Assembly: GCA_003232445.1 (NCBI GenBank)
Contig: QIJM01000276.1
Span: 1 to 8,840, forward strand
Source of the DNA: Paraglaciecola arctica
GTDB lineage: Bacteria; Pseudomonadota; Gammaproteobacteria; Enterobacterales; Alteromonadaceae
Length of the DNA: 8,840 nucleotides
Reading direction: 5' to 3'
The position numbers and the translations under genes were made by a program. The notes beneath the pieces are model-generated. The model made no database searches, had not been told where the DNA came from, and was given only the letters and a program-made list of their open reading frames with translations. Of the stretch, positions 1-6,119 are shown piece by piece. Every line of letters starts with the position of its first letter. Position 1 is the stretch's first letter.

Positions 1-2099
1 TACTGTTTAATCAGAGACCAACAATGGTGGATTTTAGGATTGCGCTGAAAATCTTCTGGCAGCGTTTGCTTGGATATATCTTCGATGCTCAGTCCTAAGT
101 CAAGCAGTGCAACCTCGTCTAACTTAAACTGACGTAAGTTGTTAGAAAACAAAATTTCACCGCCAGGATTGAGGCAAGTTAAGGCATCTGTGATTAACCC
201 AATATGATCTCTTTGTACATCCCAAGTGCCTTCCATTCGTTTTGAGTTGGAAAAAGACGGAGGATCAATAAACATTAAATCGTATTGACCGTTATGTCGG
301 TTTAACCAAGTCAAACAGTCGGCTTGGATAAATTCATAAGCCCCGATTAACTTGTTTATCTTAAAATTCTCTTTTGCCCAATCAATATAGGTATTTGACA
401 TATCCACTGTGGTCACAGATTTGGCACCACCTAAAGCGGCATGCACGGATACACTGCCAGTGTAAGCAAATAAATTCAGCACGTCCTTGGCTTTGGATTT
501 CTGTTGGAATAATTGACGTGTCACTCGGTGGTCTAAAAACAACCCCGTATCTAGGTAGTCGTATAAATTAACCTGAAACTTGGCGCCGTTTTCAAACACT
601 TCTATGGTTTCTTTACGTTGCGACACTTTTTGGTATTGGTTTTTACCTCTTTGTTGCTCTCTGACCTTAAGAATAATCTTATTTGAATCAATACCTGTGA
701 TCTGAGGCAAAGACATCATCACTTCCTGTACTCGTCTTTTAGCCTTATGTTCTGGTACCTCTTTAGGTGCCGCATATTCTTGCACCACTAAGTAGTCGGC
801 ATATCTATCCACTGCCACATTGTATTCAGGTAAATCAGCGTCATAAATTCGATAACAATTAGTATTTTGGTTTTTTAACCATTTATTGGTTTTCACCAAG
901 TTTTTAGCTAAGCGGTTAGCGAAGTCATTATTAACCGTTTTGTTTTCTCGAACTTGGCAGTTCTTTTCATCTAATTCATAGTTAACTAATAAACATTCCA
1001 ATTTACCGTTCATTAGTTTGTATTCTTTTTTGGCTGTTAATTTCATCTGGCGTAACAAGTTACGGTCAGATGTTAACAACGACAGGTGCCAAGTCTTAAA
1101 TTCTTGTTTTAACCCACTCCCCCATTTCTGAAAAGTTGGAATAAGTTGGGTGGTTTCACTTAACCTTTCACCGTAAGGCGGATTACTCACCATGTAGCCA
1201 CTAGGTAAATCTGATGATGATAAGTGACAAGCGTCTTGTTGAGTAAATTTGATTAAGTCTGCAACGCCCGCTGATTGTGCGTTTTCTCTGGCAACAGAGA
1301 TTATTGAGCCCTCAATATCATTCGCCCAGATAACGCCGTTATGAGGCTGTCTAGCCTGCTCTGCTGCTTCAACTAAACTATCCCAGCTAGACTTGTCATG
1401 TTGTTTCCATGCATCAAATCCCCAAGACTCGCGTTTTAAGCCCGGTGCGATATTTGTTGCCATCATTGCCGCTTCAATGGCAATGGTGCCAGAGCCACAC
1501 ATGGGATCTATCAATGGTAATTGCATATGCTTCGGCCAACCGCTTCTAATAAGCATGGCACTGGCTAAATGTTCTTTCACTGGCGCTATGCCAGTTTTAG
1601 TCCGATAATGCCTTTGATGTAAGCTTTGACCTGTTAAATCAATATAAACACCCAAGATGCTGCGCCACATACGGGCTTGAATTCTGATGTTAGGAGATAT
1701 TTTACTGACCGAAGGGCGTACATCGAAAAAGGTCGAAAATTGGTCAACTATGGCATCTTTCACTTTTAACCCGCCGAACTGGGTATTGTTGATACTTTGG
1801 TTGGTGCCGGTAAAGTCCACCATAAAGGTATCGTCTACACCAAAATGTGTTGGCCAGTTTGCTTGATCAGTGACTTTGTATACATCGTCTGCAGTATTGA
1901 CTTCACCTTCGGCAAGCTTCACTAACACTCGGTTTGCCAAACGTGACCAAATACACACTTTATAAGCGTCAGCGAGTTCGCCGCTAAACAATACTTGTCC
2001 GGGTTTAGATTTTAGTGCCACGTCTGGGCATATATCTGCTATTTCTTCTAATAGCAGTCCGTCTAAGCCTTTAGAAGTAGTGATTAAAAATTCGAACAT
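1..2099 (-). CDS. rlmKL: Bifunctional 23S rRNA methyltransferase RlmKL (m2G2445 / m7G2069), cut at its stop codon by the window edge
   Basis: I translated this frame by hand from ATG at 2099 and found 699 uninterrupted codons ending ...CWSLIKQ at position 3. The last two bases read TA, so the window probably ends inside the stop codon. E. coli RlmKL has 702 residues, so the protein is essentially whole. The N-terminal third matches the THUMP RNA-binding region. The RlmL methyltransferase domain follows, with the SAM-binding loop DPMCGSGT at residues 198-205 and the catalytic motif NPPYG at 306-310. The C-terminal RlmK domain has FLDHR at 521-525, the glycine-rich LNLFAYTGS at 541-549 and DPPSF at 612-616. 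By family knowledge, the fused cytoplasmic enzyme methylates N2 of G2445 and N7 of G2069 during 50S assembly, using SAM. The start leaves a MFEFLITTSKGL N-terminus typical of the family. Its Shine-Dalgarno sequence is weak. The gene has its own likely promoter in the 148-bp spacer after zapC. Confidence 0.97.
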   Translation of the reverse strand, partial: MFEFLITTSKGLDGLLLEEIADICPDVALKSKPGQVLFSGELADAYKVCIWSRLANRVLVKLAEGEVNTADDVYKVTDQANWPTHFGVDDTFMVDFTGTNQSINNTQFGGLKVKDAIVDQFSTFFDVRPSVSKISPNIRIQARMWRSILGVYIDLTGQSLHQRHYRTKTGIAPVKEHLASAMLIRSGWPKHMQLPLIDPMCGSGTIAIEAAMMATNIAPGLKRESWGFDAWKQHDKSSWDSLVEAAEQARQPHNGVIWANDIEGSIISVARENAQSAGVADLIKFTQQDACHLSSSDLPSGYMVSNPPYGERLSETTQLIPTFQKWGSGLKQEFKTWHLSLLTSDRNLLRQMKLTAKKEYKLMNGKLECLLVNYELDEKNCQVRENKTVNNDFANRLAKNLVKTNKWLKNQNTNCYRIYDADLPEYNVAVDRYADYLVVQEYAAPKEVPEHKAKRRVQEVMMSLPQITGIDSNKIILKVREQQRGKNQYQKVSQRKETIEVFENGAKFQVNLYDYLDTGLFLDHRVTRQLFQQKSKAKDVLNLFAYTGSVSVHAALGGAKSVTTVDMSNTYIDWAKENFKINKLIGAYEFIQADCLTWLNRHNGQYDLMFIDPPSFSNSKRMEGTWDVQRDHIGLITDALTCLNPGGEILFSNNLRQFKLDEVALLDLGLSIEDISKQTLPEDFQRNPKIHHCWSLIKQ

Positions 2100-2137
2100 A
2101 GTTTGGATCAAGATACTCACAGTTTAAAACGGGCGCG

Positions 2138-2143
2138 ATTATA
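2138..2143 (-). promoter_or_regulatory. Probable sigma70 -10 element for rlmKL
   Basis: The minus strand reads a perfect TATAAT here, in the context CCGTATAATCGCG, ending 38 bases before the rlmKL ATG. This predicts a 5' leader of about 30 nt. No good -35 hexamer lies at 16-18 bp spacing, so the promoter rests on the -10 match and its position alone. Confidence 0.45.
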
Positions 2144-2208
2144 CGGTAAATGTCAGCTAAGCGCATGTTTAATCGATATTTAAAAGCAGCGGGTTATTTG
2201 CAGTCATG

Positions 2209-2249
2209 TAGCAAGAGTTGTTTTGTTGTAAAAGTATCTAGCAAGAGTT
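2209..2249. repeat. 11-bp direct repeat spanning the zapC stop codon and downstream spacer
   Basis: TAGCAAGAGTT occurs exactly at 2209-2219 and again at 2239-2249, a 30-bp period. The second copy overlaps the zapC stop codon at 2248-2250. The 19 bp between the copies are AT-rich. The rest of the spacer from 2100 to 2247 holds the rlmKL promoter candidate. I see no hairpin terminator after zapC. Confidence 0.55.
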
Positions 2250-2817
2250 ATGCAGTAAGTTGAGAGCTGGTTTCTGCTAACAAAGGTTCAAGGCGAGTTT
2301 TTGCTAATTTAATTAAATCAAACTGTCTTAAAAATTTGTTTTCATTAAGTTGTAGCTTCGACGAGATCAGCATACAGGTAGTGAGAGAGTGCTCATCAGT
2401 TAAAACCAATACAACGCCTGAATGATACTTATTAACGACTCTGGCTAACCTATGATGAAAGCCAAAAGATTCTATCTCATCGAAAAGCCAACTTTTGGGT
2501 GGCACCGGTTTGTGAAACATCACCGCTGCAGTAGCGTTGATTAAAATGTGCGTGAGCTGCGCATCTGAAAATTTCCCACCACTGGCAAGCAAATGATTAG
2601 CTAATGAAAGATAACACTCAGTATCAGATAGACTGAACAGCTGATGTGACTTTGGCAAATCTACAATCTGTTGTTGCCCATATGCAGTTGTGCACTGCCA
2701 CTCTTCTCCCATAGACAACATAAGTCGACTATTTTCAGAAAACCAATACCAATCTGACAGGGGTTGAAGCATAAAAAGGAACAAACTCAATAGATAATCA
2801 AGACTAAAAACTAACAT
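2248..2817 (-). CDS. zapC: Cell division protein ZapC (FtsZ-bundling Z-ring associated protein)
   Basis: ZapC is a cytoplasmic protein that binds FtsZ, promotes lateral bundling of protofilaments and stabilises the Z-ring. I identify it from its position directly after pyrD and before rlmKL, as in gammaproteobacteria, and from family-like stretches: LQPLSDWYWF then a short LML turn near the N-terminus, INATAAVMFHKPVPPKSWLFDE in the middle, and KLAKTRLEPLL near the C-terminus, resembling the E. coli NALVAIRYLKPQMPKSW and IMNDRLKP regions. The start is ambiguous. The interval uses ATG 2817 (189 aa), the only candidate with a Shine-Dalgarno sequence (GAAGG, 10 nt upstream), but this adds a very hydrophobic 15-residue lead, MLVFSLDYLLSLFLF. 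Starting at ATG 2772 (174 aa, MLQPLSDW...) fits the family N-terminus and its usual ~180-residue length better, but lacks a Shine-Dalgarno sequence. The pyrD stop lies 70 bp upstream. Confidence 0.85.
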   Translation of the reverse strand: MLVFSLDYLLSLFLFMLQPLSDWYWFSENSRLMLSMGEEWQCTTAYGQQQIVDLPKSHQLFSLSDTECYLSLANHLLASGGKFSDAQLTHILINATAAVMFHKPVPPKSWLFDEIESFGFHHRLARVVNKYHSGVVLVLTDEHSLTTCMLISSKLQLNENKFLRQFDLIKLAKTRLEPLLAETSSQLTA

Positions 2818-2856
2818 ATGTTTTTAACCTTCGGGCGATTTATTAGCTATTTATTT

Positions 2857-2862
2857 AGTATA
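2857..2862 (-). promoter_or_regulatory. Possible -10 element for zapC
   Basis: TATACT on the minus strand (one mismatch from TATAAT) lies in the 70-bp pyrD-zapC spacer, 39 bases before ATG 2817. No convincing -35 is present. The GATC sites at 2872 and 2883 fall just upstream, within the region RNA polymerase would cover. zapC may instead simply be co-transcribed with pyrD. Confidence 0.25.
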
Positions 2863-2871
2863 AAAGAACCA

Positions 2872-2886
2872 GATCCACGCAGGATC
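2872..2886. repeat. Short GATC-based inverted repeat in the pyrD-zapC spacer
   Basis: GATCC (2872-2876), a 5-nt loop ACGCA, then GGATC (2882-2886) form a perfect 5-bp stem just past the pyrD stop codon. On the minus strand the sequence after it is only moderately T-rich (TGGTTCTTTTA), so at best it is a weak terminator or an mRNA 3' stem. Confidence 0.4.
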
Positions 2887-2887
2887 A

Positions 2888-3895
2888 TTATATAGAATCG
2901 ACGATCTCTTTGATCACTTTTGGTCCCTGATAGATCAAAGATGAGTACAGTTGGATCAGCGTTGATCCGGCATTGATCCTTGCCTTTGCTGATTGCGCGG
3001 AGTGAATACCCCCTACCCCTACAATCGTTATTCTGCCTGCAATCACTTCGACAAGTTTCTCAGTAACGGCCTGGCTCTTAGCGGTTAATGCTGCGCCACT
3101 AAGGCCCCCCATTTCTTCAGCATATTCTTGTCCTAGTACTTCTGTTCTATCTAAAGTTGTGTTGGTTGCGATAACGCCATCGATCTTGGCATTGATCAAA
3201 GAATGAGAGATGTCGACAATTTCTTGCTCTGTTAGATCCGGAGCGATCTTCACAAGGATCGGCACATATTTAGCGTGCTGTATTTCTAATAACTTTTGTT
3301 CCGTCTTAAGCCCCGCTAACAGCACATCTAAGGCTTGACCATGTTGCAGGTTTCGTAATCCTGGAGTGTTAGGTGAGGAAATATTGACAGTGATATAACT
3401 CGCATAGTTATACACCTTACGCAGGCAGATCAGGTAGTCACTCAGAGCCTGCTCTTCTGCTGTATCTTTATTTTTACCAATATTAATACCCAAAATACCT
3501 GTGTATTTTGCCTGCTTGACGTTTTCAATTAGATTATCCACGCCCTTATTATTAAACCCCATACGGTTAATAATGGCCTGCCCATTAGGTAATCGAAACA
3601 TTCTAGGTTTGTCATTGCCCGGTTGTGGTTTAGGTGTGACGGTTCCAATTTCGATAAAACCAAAACCCATGGCGGCAAATGCATCAATACACTCGCCATT
3701 TTTATCTAAACCTGCGGCCAATCCCAGCGGATTTTTAAAGGTTAGACCGAAAGCTTGCACTGGCTTGTCAGCTAAGTTTTGTTTGTACACGCAATTTAAT
3801 AAGTTGTTCTGAGTACGTTTAAGCCAATTAATGGTGAAGTCATGGCTCCATTCGGCATCTTGACTGAACAATAATTTTTGAATAAGGGGATACAT
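2888..3895 (-). CDS. pyrD: Dihydroorotate dehydrogenase, class 2 (quinone-dependent)
   Basis: PyrD oxidises dihydroorotate to orotate, the fourth step of de novo UMP synthesis. It uses FMN and passes electrons to membrane ubiquinone or menaquinone. The 335-residue length matches E. coli PyrD (336). The N-terminal helical segment (about residues 1-30, MYPLIQKLLF...) is the class 2 membrane-association and quinone-tunnel extension. The barrel carries NPLGLAAGLDKNG (55-67), RMGFNN (111-116), GINIGKNK (136-143) and NISSPNTPG (171-179), in which Ser174 corresponds to the catalytic base serine of class 2 enzymes. It also has KIAPD (216-220), ATNTT (243-247) and the phosphate-loop GVGGI (293-297). 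Nothing essential appears to be missing. ATG 3895 has a good ribosome binding site and gives the expected N-terminus. An intrinsic terminator lies immediately upstream, and no promoter fits between it and the gene. Confidence 0.98.
   Translation of the reverse strand: MYPLIQKLLFSQDAEWSHDFTINWLKRTQNNLLNCVYKQNLADKPVQAFGLTFKNPLGLAAGLDKNGECIDAFAAMGFGFIEIGTVTPKPQPGNDKPRMFRLPNGQAIINRMGFNNKGVDNLIENVKQAKYTGILGINIGKNKDTAEEQALSDYLICLRKVYNYASYITVNISSPNTPGLRNLQHGQALDVLLAGLKTEQKLLEIQHAKYVPILVKIAPDLTEQEIVDISHSLINAKIDGVIATNTTLDRTEVLGQEYAEEMGGLSGAALTAKSQAVTEKLVEVIAGRITIVGVGGIHSAQSAKARINAGSTLIQLYSSLIYQGPKVIKEIVDSI
2908..2940. repeat. 8-bp GATC-containing inverted repeat inside the pyrD 3' end
   Basis: CTTTGATC at 2908-2915 and its exact reverse complement GATCAAAG at 2933-2940 are separated by 17 bp. 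They encode part of the ordinary C-terminal helix of PyrD, so the symmetry comes from codon choice rather than unusual residues. Confidence 0.5.
2953..2979. repeat. GGATCA/TGATCC inverted repeat with a further direct copy
   Basis: GGATCA (2953-2958), GCGT, TGATCC (2963-2968) is a perfect 6-bp inverted repeat with a 4-nt centre. TTGATCC at 2962-2968 recurs at 2973-2979, exactly 11 bp later. This is part of the GATC cluster and could form a compact hairpin in either strand. Confidence 0.5.
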
Positions 3896-3900
3896 AATTT

Positions 3901-3906
3901 CTCTTT
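3901..3906 (-). promoter_or_regulatory. pyrD ribosome binding site
   Basis: AAAGAG on the minus strand lies 5 nt before ATG 3895 and supports that start. It begins only 6 bases after the T-tract of the upstream terminator, so a transcript that stops at the terminator never includes it. Confidence 0.7.
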
Positions 3907-3963
3907 AAACATAAAAAAGCCCCGGCACGTATTAGCGAAAACCAGGGCGTTGTTAAACATAAA
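3905..3963. repeat. 11-bp direct repeats flanking the terminator before pyrD
   Basis: TTAAACATAAA occurs exactly at 3905-3915 and 3953-3963 (TTTATGTTTAA on the minus strand), a 48-bp period. The copies bracket the hairpin, and the left copy overlaps its T-tract and touches the pyrD ribosome binding site. Both copies contain an ATG on the coding strand. Confidence 0.6.
3913..3948 (-). terminator. Rho-independent terminator between gdhB and pyrD
   Basis: On the minus strand GCCCTGG (3948-3942) pairs with CCGGGGC (3925-3919), giving a 7-bp stem with one G-U pair around a 16-nt loop. Six Ts follow at 3918-3913. It begins about 40 bases after the gdhB stop codon, a normal place for a gdhB terminator, but ends only 17 bases before the pyrD ATG. 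It may also act as an attenuator for pyrD. Confidence 0.8.
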
Positions 3964-3988
3964 GGGCTTAGATAAACAGACCCTATTA

Positions 3989-6106
3989 TTAGATATTGGC
4001 GTTGATGCTTAGCAGCATTAACTCCCTAAGGGCAACTGAAAACTTAGCAAACTCATGAGTACTGCTGGTTTTAAATTCAGACATCATATGATACCAGCGA
4101 TCGAGTAAAACTTGGTTGTTGTCCATCCAATTATTTAGAATCAACTCTGCATCTTTATTCTTTGGATCGGAGGCTAACAACACTGTGGTAATCGACCTTT
4201 GTTGCCAATCAAGTTCCTCACGGTACGAAGCCCGTGCCAGTGCTTGCCAATGGTTACTCACGGCTTGCTTATCTATTTGTGCCAAGAACCAATGTAATTC
4301 AAGCTTTGAACCTAACTTAAAGTACAAATTAGATACCAGTTTTATATCTCGTTTTTCGATCTCAGCAACTTGAGCTAAGTCCATACACGGAAACATATTA
4401 CTAAGTGACGAGACTCTGTATGCGATTAAGTCTGGCACACCAGCCTTAGTCAACTCAAGACACGCGCTTTCAAGTTGCTGGTATTCGCTTTCTACCAAAT
4501 AGTCTTGAATGTTGGCAAATAAACCATCAAAAGTAGAACGGTAACTATCAATCGAATCTTGGATACTTAGCGTTTTGCTGCCATGACGTAAATACCAGCG
4601 GGATGCTCGACGCAAGGTTCTGCGCATATTGTCGAGCATTCGCAATTGTATGTCTGAGGATACTTTATTATCTAAACCCTCAATTTCAGCCCATAAGCTT
4701 TGCATCTCAAAAATGCCTTCTACCACAGAATAAGCGGTGGCTATCTCATCAACACTAGCCCCTGTTTCCTCTTGAATTCTAAAGATATAGTTCATGCCCA
4801 TATCATTAATAATATTGTTGGTTAGCTTAGTAGCGATGATTTCACTTCTAAGAGGATGTTGTTGCATCTGCGCAGAGAAATTTTCTTGTAATTTCTTTGG
4901 AAAAGCTTCAATCAATAACTTTCCGTGGTATGGATTATCAGTAATGGATGCAATGTTAAATTGCTCTTTCATGACCATTTTTCCATAAGCAATCAGTACT
5001 GATAATTCAGGGCGCGTTAAGCCAGAAGATTTCGCTAGCCGGTCAGAAATTTCATCATCCGAAGGAATAAATTCCAGTTCCCTATTTAAGTACCCTTCCC
5101 GCTCTAGACCATGGATAAAGCGCAATTGCTCTCTAAGCTGACCTACCCCACCTAACGCAGATATGGATATCGACTCTGTTTGACGGTAACAATCCTGGAT
5201 AACCAAATCGCCCACTTCGTCGGTCATTTCATACAATATCTTGTTACGCTGTTTAATGGTTAAATCACCGGCGTTAACTAAAGAGTTAAGTAAAATTTTG
5301 ATATTTACTTCATTATCTGAACAATCCACACCCCCTACATTATCAATGAAGTCGGTGTTTACTTTGCCGCCATTTGCAGCAAATTCGACTCGTCCAAGCT
5401 GAGTGGCCCCTAAATTTCCACCCTCACCAATTATTTTGGCTTGCAACTGGTTACCATCGACTCGCACATCGTCATTGGCTCTATCACCCACTTGGGCGTG
5501 GCTCTCTTTAGTGCTTTTAACGTAGGTACCAATCCCTCCATTCCAAAGTAGATCAACAGGCATCTTTAACACGTTATGAATAAGTTCATTGGGTGTCATA
5601 CTTTGTTGTTTAGTGCCCAGCCACTTTTTCATTTCTGTGGTCAGTTTAATTAACTTAGCCGAACGACTGAATATGTCACCACCTTTAGAAATAAGCTTTC
5701 TGTCATAATCGTCCCAACTTAGTGAAGGGTTTTCAAATAACCGTTGCCTCTCTTTATAAGTGGTTTTAATATTTGGGCTAGGGTCAAAAAAGATATGTAA
5801 GTGGTTAAAAGCGCAGATCAATTTAGTATGGGTAGATAACAACATACCGTTACCGAATACGTCACCCGCCATGTCGCCTACTGCAACGCAGGTAAAATCA
5901 CTAGTCTGACAATCTTTACCCATTTCTCTGAAATGACGTTTAACTGATTCCCATGCGCCTTTTGCGGTAATGCCCATTTTTTTATGGTCATAACCAATGC
6001 TACCGCCCGAGGCAAACGCATCACCTAACCAGAAATTAAACTCGTCTGAAATACCATTGGCTATATCAGAGAAAGTCGCCGTACCCTTATCCGCAGCAAC
6101 GACCAA
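3989..6106 (-). CDS. gdhB: NAD-dependent glutamate dehydrogenase, C-terminal fragment (out of frame with the N-terminal part)
   Basis: This frame carries the dinucleotide-binding part and C-terminal domain of the large GDH: VGDMAGDVFGNGML at fragment residues 76-89, LLWNGGIGTYVK at 187-197, EGGNLGATQLGR at 228-239, DNVGGVD...NEVNIK at 255-270 and LTRPELSVLIAY at 363-374. These are typical of the 180-kDa class and lie in the expected order. The nominal start at 6106 is a TTG that is really an internal Leu codon. The frame stays open back to 6133, where a TAG created by the duplicated bases closes it. I see no ribosome binding site or ATG start near there, so the fragment is unlikely to be translated on its own. 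If it were made, it would lack the glutamate-binding half and the N-terminal regulatory domains. It ends at TAA 3989-3991, followed by the terminator. Confidence 0.85.
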   Translation of the reverse strand: MVVAADKGTATFSDIANGISDEFNFWLGDAFASGGSIGYDHKKMGITAKGAWESVKRHFREMGKDCQTSDFTCVAVGDMAGDVFGNGMLLSTHTKLICAFNHLHIFFDPSPNIKTTYKERQRLFENPSLSWDDYDRKLISKGGDIFSRSAKLIKLTTEMKKWLGTKQQSMTPNELIHNVLKMPVDLLWNGGIGTYVKSTKESHAQVGDRANDDVRVDGNQLQAKIIGEGGNLGATQLGRVEFAANGGKVNTDFIDNVGGVDCSDNEVNIKILLNSLVNAGDLTIKQRNKILYEMTDEVGDLVIQDCYRQTESISISALGGVGQLREQLRFIHGLEREGYLNRELEFIPSDDEISDRLAKSSGLTRPELSVLIAYGKMVMKEQFNIASITDNPYHGKLLIEAFPKKLQENFSAQMQQHPLRSEIIATKLTNNIINDMGMNYIFRIQEETGASVDEIATAYSVVEGIFEMQSLWAEIEGLDNKVSSDIQLRMLDNMRRTLRRASRWYLRHGSKTLSIQDSIDSYRSTFDGLFANIQDYLVESEYQQLESACLELTKAGVPDLIAYRVSSLSNMFPCMDLAQVAEIEKRDIKLVSNLYFKLGSKLELHWFLAQIDKQAVSNHWQALARASYREELDWQQRSITTVLLASDPKNKDAELILNNWMDNNQVLLDRWYHMMSEFKTSSTHEFAKFSVALRELMLLSINANI

Positions 6107-6119
6107 ATAGGCGTCATCT

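Larger units (their letters stand above)
2872..3260. repeat. Cluster of GATC (Dam) sites in the pyrD 3' end and downstream spacer
   Basis: GATC begins at 2872, 2883, 2903, 2912, 2933, 2954, 2964 and 2975 (eight sites in 107 bp), then at 3182, 3194, 3235, 3245 and 3257 (five in 79 bp). Random expectation is about one per 256 bp, and elsewhere in the window the sites are sparse. Intervals in the first group are 11, 20, 9, 21, 21, 10 and 11 bp, close to multiples of the 10.5-bp helical turn. Dam methylates GATC and SeqA binds clustered hemimethylated sites in gammaproteobacteria. A SeqA role here is inference. Confidence 0.7.

Noticed and set aside
3501..3812. Plus-strand open frame of 103 codons
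   Set aside because: It is antisense to the core of pyrD, which has full-length, motif-complete coding on the other strand.
3926..3948. PurR-type operator before pyrD
   Set aside because: GCGAAAAC resembles half of a PUR box, but the second half is missing and the bases form the terminator loop and stem.
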